Shown here: positions 34,885-44,423 of the stretch, one piece after another
Position numbering within the stretch: the first letter of the stretch is position 1
Layout of the letters: the number at the start of each line of letters is the position of its first letter
Source: Burkholderiaceae bacterium
Lineage (GTDB): Bacteria > Pseudomonadota > Gammaproteobacteria > Burkholderiales > Burkholderiaceae_C
DNA length: 64,000 bases
NCBI GenBank assembly: GCA_022072045.1
Contig: JAJVIL010000003.1
Location: forward strand, 1-64,000
Reading direction: 5' to 3'
The notes under the pieces: model-generated
Databases searched by the model: none
Seen by the model: only the letters and a program-made list of their open reading frames with translations
What the model was told of the DNA's origin: nothing
Translations under genes and position numbers: made by a program

Positions 34885-36595
34885 CCAGGGCAAGGGCCAG
34901 GTCCCGGCGACAACTCTTCCCAAGAATCGATGCGACGCCTCGGTCGGGCTCGCTGAACGCGCTCGGTGCCTGGTGTCGTTGACTGCGCTGGCTGCAGCCA
35001 CGATACCTGCGTTTGGACAGCAAGCGCCGGGAGGGGTCGGGCCACTGCCTGGCGAGCCGCCACCCAACGATGCGCGGCAGCCGCCGAACGACGGGGCGGC
35101 AGCGCGCGCCAACCAGCCTGGCGGCGCTTCTCAGCCGCCGATCCTTGTCATCGGCGCTGCCGTGTTACTCACTGCGACCGACAACGCCGACCTCACCCCT
35201 CAGCCAAGAAGCGACTATCTTGCCGAAGGGCGCCTGAACCTGCGGCTGAACCTGCCATATCGGCGCCTGCGGGGCTACTTCGATTACACGTTGGCGGCCG
35301 TCCACTTCGGGCGCTCCAGCGAATCCGACGAAATACTCAACGCGCTGGAATCCGAACTGACGGCAGAAGTGATCGAACAACACGGGTTCGTCGAGGCAGC
35401 GGCGTCGGTCGGTCAACAATTGCGATCGGCCTTCGGCGCCGCGACGCTCTCGCAGGGAGTCTCGAACGAGACGACGACGCTGTCGCCCACTGCCGCCAAT
35501 CCGAATCGGATCGAATCGGCAACTTACCGTGTGGCTCCGTACCTCAGGGCCAGGCTCGGAGAGAGCGGGCAATTCGAAGCCCGCGCCGAGCAATCGGAGA
35601 CCAGGTTCAGAGGGCTCGACGGCAACGACTTCAGTACCCAGCGCGCGCGGCTTCTGGCCGACGGAGGCGTCAGGCCGCGCGCGTTGCGCTGGCGCACACA
35701 ATTCGATGCTGCGATCTACGATTTCGACAGCGGCAGGCGCACGCACGAGGCCATGCTGCGCGGCGACCTGGGCTGGGCGTTCGACGAAGAGAAGGTCGTA
35801 TCGCTGATCGCCGGGCGTGAGGGCAACAATTTCCAGACGGCGCAGAGGCGGTACGGCACGATCTACGGCGCCAGTCTCGACTGGCGCCCCAGCGAACGGA
35901 CGCAGTTCTATGCAGAGGGGCTTCATCGGTTCTTCGGCATGGGGCACACCGTCACGTTCAGCCACCGCGAGTCGCGAATGGCGATCACCGTCTCGGACTC
36001 GCGTACCGTGGTCGCACCCGATCGATTGAGCGCCGGCGGGCTCGCGCCGGCCTACGACGTGCTCTTCTTGCAGTTCGCAGGCGCCGAGCCTGACCCGGTG
36101 CGCAGACGGGCCTTGGTTCAGGATACCCTGCTGCGCAACGGCATCGATCCAACCGAGCAGATCGTCTCGGACTTCCTGACCAATGGCGCGATGATCGTCA
36201 GCCGTCAGACCGTGGCCTTGTCGTGGACGCATGCGCGCGACCTCGTGACGTTGGGCCTCGAGCGCGTCGAGAACCGCCGCGCCGACACCTTGGTTCAGCT
36301 GCCGTCGACCGACAGCTTTGCCGCCACCGATCGCGTCGATCAAACCGGTGGGATCCTCACCTGGGCGCATCGGTTGACGCCAACGGCGACGCTGACACTG
36401 GCCGGCACAGTGCAACGCACCACAGGCGAGTTGTCGAGCCAGGCGACGACCCTGCATTCGGTGAGCATCCTGTGGTCATCGCGGCTGAGCGAAACGACGA
36501 CCCTGGCGCTCAGCGGTCGACATGATCGGTTCGCGAGCGACTCGTCACCCTATCGAGTCAATACGGTGACGGCGAGCATCCGGACGCAGTTCTGA
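34862..36595 (+). CDS. PEP-CTERM system-associated outer-membrane beta-barrel protein (TIGR03016-like)
   Basis: 577 aa; signal-like LVSLTALAAATIPAFGQQ; beta-rich protein ending in an aromatic residue (VTASIRTQF); located between BY-kinase and deacetylase as in XrtA loci. Confidence 0.8.
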   Translation: MATVMATSQGKGQVPATTLPKNRCDASVGLAERARCLVSLTALAAATIPAFGQQAPGGVGPLPGEPPPNDARQPPNDGAAARANQPGGASQPPILVIGAAVLLTATDNADLTPQPRSDYLAEGRLNLRLNLPYRRLRGYFDYTLAAVHFGRSSESDEILNALESELTAEVIEQHGFVEAAASVGQQLRSAFGAATLSQGVSNETTTLSPTAANPNRIESATYRVAPYLRARLGESGQFEARAEQSETRFRGLDGNDFSTQRARLLADGGVRPRALRWRTQFDAAIYDFDSGRRTHEAMLRGDLGWAFDEEKVVSLIAGREGNNFQTAQRRYGTIYGASLDWRPSERTQFYAEGLHRFFGMGHTVTFSHRESRMAITVSDSRTVVAPDRLSAGGLAPAYDVLFLQFAGAEPDPVRRRALVQDTLLRNGIDPTEQIVSDFLTNGAMIVSRQTVALSWTHARDLVTLGLERVENRRADTLVQLPSTDSFAATDRVDQTGGILTWAHRLTPTATLTLAGTVQRTTGELSSQATTLHSVSILWSSRLSETTTLALSGRHDRFASDSSPYRVNTVTASIRTQF

Positions 36596-36596
36596 C

Positions 36597-37499
36597 ATGC
36601 TGTCGGCAGCGGAGGACCGTTCTTCGAATGCCAAGCCGTCGGCGAGCCGGGGTGCCGCAAACGCACTGACCATCGACGTCGAAGACTACTTTCAGGTCTC
36701 GGCCCTCGCGCCTTATATCGACCGCCGCGGATGGGACCAGATCTCCTGCCGGGTCGAGGCGAACGTCGACCGCGCGCTCGCGCTACTGCGCGACGCAGGT
36801 GCGCAAGCGACCTTCTTCACCCTCGGTTGGGTTGCGCAACGGTATCCGGCCATGGTGCGGCGCATCGTCGAACACGGACACGAACTGGCCAGCCACGGGT
36901 ACGGGCACGATCGTGTGACCGATCTGTCGCCCGCGCAGTTTCGCGAGGATGTCGTACGCGCCAAGCGCATCCTCGAAGACACGGGCTCCTGCCCGGTCCT
37001 GGGTTATCGTGCGCCGAGTTTCTCGATCGGCGATGCCAACCTGTGGGCACTGGACGTGCTGGTCGAAGCGGGGTATCGGTACAGCAGCAGCATCTACCCG
37101 ATCCGGCACGATCACTACGGCATGCCCGCTGCGCCGCGTTTCGCGCACCGCACCGCCAGCGGGCTGCTCGAGATCCCGATGACGACGCTGCGCGTGATGA
37201 ACCGAAACCTGCCTTCGAGTGGGGGTGGGTTCTTTCGCCTACTGCCTTACACCGTTTCGCGATGGATGATCCGGCGAGTCAACCAGCGCGATCATCGACC
37301 AGCCGTGTTCTATTTCCATCCTTGGGAGATCGACCCCGATCAACCACGCATTGACGGGGTCGATCTCAAGACCCGCTTTCGGCACTATCTGAACCTCGGC
37401 CGGACGGAGGCGCGACTGCGGCGACTGCTCCAGGACTTCCACTGGGGTCGTATGGACACGATATTCGTTTCCGACAACGCGTCGGTGTCGGCTCACTAG
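36597..37499 (+). CDS. Polysaccharide deacetylase, XrtA-type (TIGR03006-like)
   Basis: ALTIDVEDYFQVSALAPYIDRRGWDQISCRVEANVDRALALLRDAGAQATFFTLGWVAQRYPAMVRRIVEHGHELASHGYGHDRV. Confidence 0.92.
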   Translation: MLSAAEDRSSNAKPSASRGAANALTIDVEDYFQVSALAPYIDRRGWDQISCRVEANVDRALALLRDAGAQATFFTLGWVAQRYPAMVRRIVEHGHELASHGYGHDRVTDLSPAQFREDVVRAKRILEDTGSCPVLGYRAPSFSIGDANLWALDVLVEAGYRYSSSIYPIRHDHYGMPAAPRFAHRTASGLLEIPMTTLRVMNRNLPSSGGGFFRLLPYTVSRWMIRRVNQRDHRPAVFYFHPWEIDPDQPRIDGVDLKTRFRHYLNLGRTEARLRRLLQDFHWGRMDTIFVSDNASVSAH

Positions 37500-37551
37500 C
37501 ATGCTGGTCCCCGCTCTACGGGGCATCGTGTCCAAGGACTTGCACTTCGGC

Positions 37552-38724
37552 ATGAGCGCGATTCCCCTGGTGGCTCACGTGATGCACCGGTTCGACACGG
37601 GTGGATTGGAAAATGGGGTGGTCAATCTGATCAACCATATGCCAGCGACGGCATATCGGCACATGGTGATCGCCCTGACCGAGGTCACATCGTTCCGATC
37701 GCGCCTGAACGATCACGCGATCGAGTGCATCGGGTTGGGCAAGACGCCCGGAAATGGCGCGCGACTCTATCCCCGCTTGTGGAGATTGTTCCGCCACTTT
37801 CGTCCTGCGATCGTCCACACGCGGAATCTGGGTGCACTGGAGATGCAGTTTCCTGCCTGGGCCGCGCGCGTTCCAGTGCGTGTTCACGGCGAGCATGGTC
37901 GAGACATCGACGATCCAGACGGCCGAAACCCGCGCCATCAGCGGCAGCGATACCTCTACTCACCGTTCGTGAGCCGCTACGTCGCGCTGTCGAGAGACCT
38001 GGCCCAGTACTTGTCGGGGCCTGTCGGAATTTCCAGTGACCGTGTCGAGCAGATCTATAACGGGGTGGACATAGATCATTTCCAGCCGGCATCGCCTGCG
38101 CCGACGCCGATTGCGGGCTGTCCGTTCCTCGGGCCTGAATACTGGCGTGTCGGCAGCGTTGGCCGCATGCAAGCGGTGAAAGACCCCTTGAATCTGGTGC
38201 GCGCGTTCATCGTCGCGCTGCGGCGCGAACCAGCGTTCAGCCGTCGTGGCAGGCTAATTCTGGTTGGGGAGGGGCCGCTTCGGGCGCAGGCGCTGTCGCT
38301 GCTCGGCGAAGCTGGGGCTGACGCACTGGCATGGGTGCCGGGTGAACGCTCCGACGTGGCGGATATCATGCGCGGGCTCGATTGCTTCGTATTGCCATCG
38401 CTGGCCGAAGGAGTCTCGAATACCATCCTCGAGGCGATGGCATCGGGGCTTCCGGTGCTGGCGACGGCGGTGGGCGGCAACCCGGAGTTGGTTGCTCAGG
38501 GCCGAACGGGCGCGCTGGTGCGTGCCGGCGATCCGCAAGAATTGGCAAGTGCCATTCTCGATCTCGCTTCGCACCCAACGCGTGCGCGTGAATGGGGTCG
38601 TGCGGCACGCGTGGAAGCCGAGGCCCGGTTCAGCCTGCCGGCGATGGTGGCCCGCTACCAGGAGTTGTACGACCGTCAACTCGCGGCAGCAGGCTATCGT
38701 AGGGAATCCAATGTGCGGCATTAG
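37552..38724 (+). CDS. Glycosyltransferase family 4 (XrtA-associated, TIGR03088-like)
   Basis: PLVAHVMHRFDTGGLENGVVNLINHMP, EGVSNTILEAMASGLPVLATAVGGNPELV. Confidence 0.88.
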   Translation: MSAIPLVAHVMHRFDTGGLENGVVNLINHMPATAYRHMVIALTEVTSFRSRLNDHAIECIGLGKTPGNGARLYPRLWRLFRHFRPAIVHTRNLGALEMQFPAWAARVPVRVHGEHGRDIDDPDGRNPRHQRQRYLYSPFVSRYVALSRDLAQYLSGPVGISSDRVEQIYNGVDIDHFQPASPAPTPIAGCPFLGPEYWRVGSVGRMQAVKDPLNLVRAFIVALRREPAFSRRGRLILVGEGPLRAQALSLLGEAGADALAWVPGERSDVADIMRGLDCFVLPSLAEGVSNTILEAMASGLPVLATAVGGNPELVAQGRTGALVRAGDPQELASAILDLASHPTRAREWGRAARVEAEARFSLPAMVARYQELYDRQLAAAGYRRESNVRH

Positions 38725-40627
38725 CGGCATCTTCGATACGCGCTTCAGGCGCCCGGTTCCTCGGTCTGCGCTGCAGCGGATGAACGAATCGCTGGTTCAT
38801 CGCGGTCCCGACGAGGGCAGCCTGCACATCGAGCCGGGCGTCGGGTTCGGCCATCGGAGGCTTTCGATCATCGACGTCGCCACTGGGCAGCAACCGCTGT
38901 TCAACGAGGATGGGAGCGTAGCGATCGTCTTCAATGGCGAGGTCTACAACTTCCAGGAACTCGTACCTGAGCTTGAATCCGCGGGCCACATCTTCCACAC
39001 CAAGAGCGACACCGAGGTGATCGTGCACGCGTGGGAGCAATGGGGCGAAGCCTGCGTCGGCCGCTTGCGTGGCATGTTCGCGTTCGCAATCTGGGACCGA
39101 AACCGTCAGACTCTATTCCTCGCGCGCGACCGGCTTGGCGTCAAGCCGCTCTTCTACGCGATGTTGCCCGATGGCCTGCTGCTGTTCGGCTCGGAGCTCA
39201 AGGCACTGGTGGCGCACGGTGGCCTGTCGTCGGAGATCGATCCGTACGCCGTGGAGGATTACTTCGCCCTCGGCTACGTACCCGAGCCACGGACGATCTT
39301 CCGCCTGGCGCGCAAACTCCCACCGGCCCATACGCTCACGATCAAGCGTGGCCAGCCCGTCCCGGCGCCGCGCGAGTACTGGGACGTTCGCTTCACCCTC
39401 GACAACCCCATGTCCGAGGCCGACGCCGGTGCCGAGCTGCTTGATCGCCTTCGCGAATCGGTGCGGCTGCGCATGATCTCCGAAGTGCCACTCGGTGCCT
39501 TTCTTTCGGGCGGTGTCGACTCGAGCGCCGTGGTGGCGATGATGTCTTCGGTGTCGGACGGTCCGATCAACACCTGCTCGATCGCGTTCGACGACCCCAA
39601 GTTCAACGAGGCGCAGTTCGGGCAGATGGTGGCTGACCGCTATCGGACGCGCCACCACGTGGAGACCGTTCACAGCGATGACTTCGATCTCGTCGACACG
39701 CTGGCGCACCACTACGACGAACCATATGCCGATAGCTCGGCGATCCCCACCTACCGGGTGTGTCAGCTCGCGCGCAAGCACGTCACGGTGGCCTTGTCTG
39801 GCGACGGGGGCGACGAGACCTTCGGCGGCTATCGCCGCTACCAACTCCACCTGCTGGAGGAGCGCATGCGCCGCGCCCTGCCGCACGGCCTGCGGCGTCC
39901 GCTGTTCGGTTTGCTGGGGCGTCTCTATCCCAAAGCCGATTGGGCACCCCGTGTCGTGCGAGCGAAGACCACGTTCGAAGGCATGGCGCGCACGTCGGTG
40001 GAGGCGTACTTCCACAGCATGAGCTTCATCCGTGACCCGATCAGGTCGGGGTTGTACAGCCGGCGCTTCATGTCCGATCTTGGCGGCTACCACGCCCGTT
40101 CGGTGTTCGAGCGCCATGCCGAGCGCGCCGGTACCGACGATCCATTGGCTCTAGTCCAGTACATCGATCTGCACACCTATCTCGTCGGCGATATCAACAC
40201 CAAGGTCGACCGAGCGAGCATGGCGCACTCGCTCGAGGTGAGAGAACCGCTGATGGATCACCAACTGGTCGAGTGGGTCGCCACGCTGCCGTCATCGCTG
40301 AAGCTGCGCGGCGGCGATGGCAAGCACTTCATGAAGCGTGCGCTGGAACCGCACTTGCCGTCCGACGTCCTGTACCGGCCGAAGATGGGTTTCTCGGTGC
40401 CGCTGGCCAAGTGGTTCCGTGGACCGCTGAGGCAGCGTGTGCGGGAGGCGCTGCTTTCGGGCGCGATGGCCGAGTGCGGCATGTTCGACCCCTCAGCCAT
40501 GCGCAATCTCGTCGAGCAGCACGAGAACGGCAGCCGCGACCACAGCACCGCCTTGTGGACGATGCTGATGTTCGATGCCTTTCTCCGCAATTCGAATTTG
40601 CGCACGCGTCTGCCCGCGGCGGCGTGA
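38711..40627 (+). CDS. XrtA-associated asparagine synthase (glutamine-hydrolysing)-like amidotransferase (TIGR03108-like)
   Basis: MCGISGIFDTRF with Cys2, RGPDEGS, LSGGVDSSAVVAMM, LSGDGGDETFGGYRRY; 638 aa; overlaps upstream GT. Confidence 0.92.
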   Translation: MCGISGIFDTRFRRPVPRSALQRMNESLVHRGPDEGSLHIEPGVGFGHRRLSIIDVATGQQPLFNEDGSVAIVFNGEVYNFQELVPELESAGHIFHTKSDTEVIVHAWEQWGEACVGRLRGMFAFAIWDRNRQTLFLARDRLGVKPLFYAMLPDGLLLFGSELKALVAHGGLSSEIDPYAVEDYFALGYVPEPRTIFRLARKLPPAHTLTIKRGQPVPAPREYWDVRFTLDNPMSEADAGAELLDRLRESVRLRMISEVPLGAFLSGGVDSSAVVAMMSSVSDGPINTCSIAFDDPKFNEAQFGQMVADRYRTRHHVETVHSDDFDLVDTLAHHYDEPYADSSAIPTYRVCQLARKHVTVALSGDGGDETFGGYRRYQLHLLEERMRRALPHGLRRPLFGLLGRLYPKADWAPRVVRAKTTFEGMARTSVEAYFHSMSFIRDPIRSGLYSRRFMSDLGGYHARSVFERHAERAGTDDPLALVQYIDLHTYLVGDINTKVDRASMAHSLEVREPLMDHQLVEWVATLPSSLKLRGGDGKHFMKRALEPHLPSDVLYRPKMGFSVPLAKWFRGPLRQRVREALLSGAMAECGMFDPSAMRNLVEQHENGSRDHSTALWTMLMFDAFLRNSNLRTRLPAAA

Positions 40628-40647
40628 GTGCGGAGGTTGGCAAGGCG

Positions 40648-41874
40648 ATGACGCGCACGGTCAAGACCTTGTTGTTTTCGACGCTGTACCCGAGCGCGGC
40701 ACGGCCGCTGCATGGCGTATTCGTCGAGACACGCCTGCGCGAACTGCTGCGCCGCGGCGGGGTGGAGACCAAAGTCGTTGCCCCGGTGCCCTGGTTCTGG
40801 TCGACCAAGCCGCGATTCGGCCGGTATGCACGGGTTGCGGCAACGGCACGGCATGAGTGCCACAACGGCATCGAGGTGTTCCACCCGCGCTACTTCCTGC
40901 TGCCGAAGATCGGCATGTCGAGCGCCCCATTTGCTTTGGCATTGGGTGCCTTTGCCACGCTGGCGGCGATCAGGCGCGACGGTTTCGATTTCGAGGTGAT
41001 CGACGCGCACTACTACTACCCGGATGGCGTTGCGGCCGCGATGCTCGCGGCATGGTTCGATCGGCCGCTCGTCGTGACCGCGCGGGGCACCGATGTCAAT
41101 CTCATCGCGCAGTACACGGTGCCGCGTTCTCTAATTCGCTGGGCGGCGAGGCAGGCAAGCGCTTCGATCGGTGTCTCGGCCGCGCTGGTCGAGCGCATGG
41201 GTGAGATCGGCCTCGATCCATCGCGGTTGTTGACCATGAGCAACGGTGTAGACCTCGAACGCTTCGATCTGCGCCCTGCCGAGCGGATGCGCGAGCAATT
41301 GAGTCTGCAAGGCGGGCCTCTGATCCTGACCGTGGGAAACCTTCACGAACACAAAGGCCAGCGGCTCGTGCTCGAGGCGTTCTCGCTATTGCAAGAGCGC
41401 CTCGAAGACGCGCGATTGGTGATCGTGGGGGAAGGACCGGACCGCGAAGTCCTTCATACCTCGATCGAGCGTGCCGGTCTGCGGGACCGCGTGCGCCTTG
41501 TGGGAGCCATCCCCAACGAGGATCTGGCGTCGTGGTATGGCGCGGCCGACGTCACCGTGCTGGCGTCGAGTCGCGAAGGTTGGCCGAACGTGCTCCTGGA
41601 ATCGATGGCGTGCGGCACTCCGGTGGTCGCCAGCAGTGTCGGAGGGGTTCCCGAGATCATTCAAGACCTGGTGGCGGGGCGTATCGTCAGCGAGCGGTCA
41701 GCCGACGGCTTCGCGAGCGCGATCGAACATGTACTGCACGACCCACCCGATCGTCGTCTTGTGCGTGCCTATGCCGAGCGGTTCAGCTGGGACCGCACCA
41801 GTCGCAGCCAGCTCGCGCTCTTCAGGTCGTTGGCCGCGCAGCCGGAAGCCACCTCGCCATGCGGATCGTTCTAA
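40648..41874 (+). CDS. Glycosyltransferase family 4
   Basis: LFSTLYPSAARPLHGVFVETRLREL, SREGWPNVLLESMACGTPVVASSVGGVPEII. Confidence 0.9.
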   Translation: MTRTVKTLLFSTLYPSAARPLHGVFVETRLRELLRRGGVETKVVAPVPWFWSTKPRFGRYARVAATARHECHNGIEVFHPRYFLLPKIGMSSAPFALALGAFATLAAIRRDGFDFEVIDAHYYYPDGVAAAMLAAWFDRPLVVTARGTDVNLIAQYTVPRSLIRWAARQASASIGVSAALVERMGEIGLDPSRLLTMSNGVDLERFDLRPAERMREQLSLQGGPLILTVGNLHEHKGQRLVLEAFSLLQERLEDARLVIVGEGPDREVLHTSIERAGLRDRVRLVGAIPNEDLASWYGAADVTVLASSREGWPNVLLESMACGTPVVASSVGGVPEIIQDLVAGRIVSERSADGFASAIEHVLHDPPDRRLVRAYAERFSWDRTSRSQLALFRSLAAQPEATSPCGSF

Positions 41875-41945
41875 CCTCGGCGCGAACTTCTCGCGAGCCC
41901 CGGTCGGGGGTGGTCGAGAGGCGCGTCTGAAGCTGCGGTGTCGTC

Positions 41946-43286
41946 GTGCGCGATCTGATCCTTGCCGCTGTTTTCGCGAGCCTCGTGCTGCTGGCGTTCA
42001 AGTATCCGCAGGTCGGGGTCTACCTCTGGGCGTGGATCTCGGTGATGAATCCTCACACCTACACCTATGGTTTCGCTCGCACGATGCCATGGGGGCAGAT
42101 CGCGGCCGCGGTGGCGTTTCTCGTGCTGTTCACCAAGACCCGCAAGTCCATGCCGTGGAACTCGGTGACCGTCGCGTATGCATGCCTCATGCTGTGGGTC
42201 ACGGTGACATCGTTCTTCAGCATCAATAGTCCGGAAGTCGTCTGGGACCGCTGGGTGTTCGTCATGAAGGTTCACGTCATGATGTTCGTGACACTCATGA
42301 CCCTGCGGGGTCGCGCGGAGATCAACATCCTTCTCTGGGTCGTGGCTGGCTCGATCGCGTTCTACGGCGTCAAGGGTGGGCTCTACACCATTGCCACCGG
42401 CGGCAGCGGGCGGGTGTGGGGCCCCGAGGGTTCGATGGTCTACGGCAACAACGAGCTGGCCGTGGCCATGGTCATGACGATGCCGTTGCTCTACTATCTG
42501 CTCCAGACCTCGCCTCACCGCCGACTGCGCTGGGGAATCGTCGCCGCGATGGGTCTGATGGCGTTCGCGATCCTGGGCACACAGTCGCGCGGCGCGCTGC
42601 TGGCCATACTCGCGATGGCATTCACTCTCGGGCTCAAGAGCAATCGTCCTGTCAGTACCAGTGCTGCCATCCTGGCGCTCGTGATGCTGGCGGTGGCCTT
42701 CATGCCGAAATCGTGGGATCAACGCATGGAGACGATCCAGCAGTTCGAGCAAGACGACTCGGCGATGTCTCGGATCTACACCTGGAGAACGTTGTGGGCG
42801 TTGGCGCTCGACAGGCCTCTGGTCGGCGCAGGCTTCGGCGCCGACAACCCGATGGTCTTCAACACCTATGCCCCGACCGATCCCGAATTCGAGACATTCA
42901 GACGCGAAGGCACCGTGCTCGTGGCGCACAGCATCTACTTCCAGGCGTTGGGTGAACACGGGTTCATCGGACTGGTGATCTACTTGCTCATCGGCGTTCT
43001 GGCATATCGAAAGGCTTCGCGGTTGAGCGTCGCGGCGGCGCAGGATCCCGAGTTCGCGGGCTGGGTGCCGCTTCTGATGCGCATGGTGCAGGCATCCCTG
43101 GTGGGGTTCGCAGTAGGCGGCGCATTCCTTTCGTTGATGAACTTCGATGTGCCGTTCTATATCGTGGCGCTTGTCGTTCTCGCGGATGCCACCATGCGCG
43201 AACGTGCCGACTCTCGTCGCATGGCAACGGCGTCAAGTCCGTATGTGGCTGCTCAGGGAGCCTCGTCGCGCAGGCTGGCGCCATGA
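41946..43286 (+). CDS. Putative O-glycosylation/O-antigen ligase, exosortase A-associated (TIGR03097-like)
   Basis: Polytopic; YPQVGVYLWAWISVMNPHTYTYGFARTMPWGQIAA, GPEGSMVYGNNELAVAMVMTMPLL; GTG start. Confidence 0.87.
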   Translation: MRDLILAAVFASLVLLAFKYPQVGVYLWAWISVMNPHTYTYGFARTMPWGQIAAAVAFLVLFTKTRKSMPWNSVTVAYACLMLWVTVTSFFSINSPEVVWDRWVFVMKVHVMMFVTLMTLRGRAEINILLWVVAGSIAFYGVKGGLYTIATGGSGRVWGPEGSMVYGNNELAVAMVMTMPLLYYLLQTSPHRRLRWGIVAAMGLMAFAILGTQSRGALLAILAMAFTLGLKSNRPVSTSAAILALVMLAVAFMPKSWDQRMETIQQFEQDDSAMSRIYTWRTLWALALDRPLVGAGFGADNPMVFNTYAPTDPEFETFRREGTVLVAHSIYFQALGEHGFIGLVIYLLIGVLAYRKASRLSVAAAQDPEFAGWVPLLMRMVQASLVGFAVGGAFLSLMNFDVPFYIVALVVLADATMRERADSRRMATASSPYVAAQGASSRRLAP

Positions 43287-43322
43287 GGCGCGTGCCGGAG
43301 CCCATCGGAATGGAGTGCCGGG

Positions 43323-44396
43323 ATGGCAGGCCTTGTTGCGGGTGAGTGCGCGGTGACGAGCGTCGGGACTATCGCTCCGGTCCCGGTTGGCCTGCCGGCT
43401 AGGGCGGCCGCGCTCAGCGCGCTCGCGTTGGGCGCGGCGTCGCATTTCGCGGCTGGGCCGAGGCTCTCGATCCTGATCTTCCACCGCATCCTGGCGAAAC
43501 CCGATCCGCTGCTTCCAGGCGAGATCGATGCCGCGAGATTTCGCCGGTTGATGATGCTGGTGCGCAAGGGGTTTCGTGTTCTGCCGCTGGATCAAGCCTC
43601 CAGGCAGTTGGCCGAGCGGCGCCTGCCGCCGCGTTCTCTCTCGATCACGTTCGATGACGGTTACGCCGATAACCACGACCTCGCGGTACCGATTCTTCGC
43701 GAGCTCGGGTTGCCTTCGACCATCTTCGTGGCCACGGGCTTTCTCGACGGTGGTCGTATGTGGAACGACTCCGTCATCGAATGCATCCGGAGAACCGAGA
43801 GAACGGAGGTCGACCTGGGCTTCATGGGCTTGCCGCTGCTTCGGGTTGATCGGCTGACTGAGCGGCGCTCGGCAATCGAACGCGTCCTCCCTGCGATCAA
43901 GCACTGTCATCCGAGAGAGCGCGATCGCTTCATTGCAGAACTGCACCGCGCTTGCGGGCAACCCCGGTTGCCGAGCGATCTGATGATGACGCGCGCACAG
44001 GTTCGATCGCTGGCAAGAACCGGCTTTGCAATCGGAGCGCACACCGTCAATCACCCCATTCTGCAGACGATCGATGCTGCGGAGGCGGAACGCGAAATCG
44101 CCGACGGAAGGGCCGAGCTCGAACGCGTCGTCGCGCAGCCGGTCAGCCTGTTCGCATACCCTAACGGTCGACGAGATCGCGACTTCGGCCGTCTTCATGT
44201 CGACCTTGTCAGGAGGCTCGGCTTTGCGGCGGCAGTGTCCACCGAACCTGGCTCCAATGAGCCCGAGGTCGACCTGTTCGAGCTTCGTCGCTTCTCTCCG
44301 TGGGATACGTCGGATGCTCGCTGGATTGGCCGCCTGGCTTGGTCGCACGCTCGAAAGAGGCGCCCGCGATCACGGCAGGCCGGCTACGACCTGTGA
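43323..44396 (+). CDS. Polysaccharide deacetylase family protein (second)
   Basis: LSILIFHRILAKPDPLLPGEIDAARFRRLM, LSITFDDGYADNHDLAVPILRELGLPSTIFVATGFLDGG, GAHTVNHPIL. Confidence 0.9.
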   Translation: MAGLVAGECAVTSVGTIAPVPVGLPARAAALSALALGAASHFAAGPRLSILIFHRILAKPDPLLPGEIDAARFRRLMMLVRKGFRVLPLDQASRQLAERRLPPRSLSITFDDGYADNHDLAVPILRELGLPSTIFVATGFLDGGRMWNDSVIECIRRTERTEVDLGFMGLPLLRVDRLTERRSAIERVLPAIKHCHPRERDRFIAELHRACGQPRLPSDLMMTRAQVRSLARTGFAIGAHTVNHPILQTIDAAEAEREIADGRAELERVVAQPVSLFAYPNGRRDRDFGRLHVDLVRRLGFAAAVSTEPGSNEPEVDLFELRRFSPWDTSDARWIGRLAWSHARKRRPRSRQAGYDL

Positions 44397-44423
44397 CGAA
44401 ATCTCCCAGTCACCGCACCGGTC

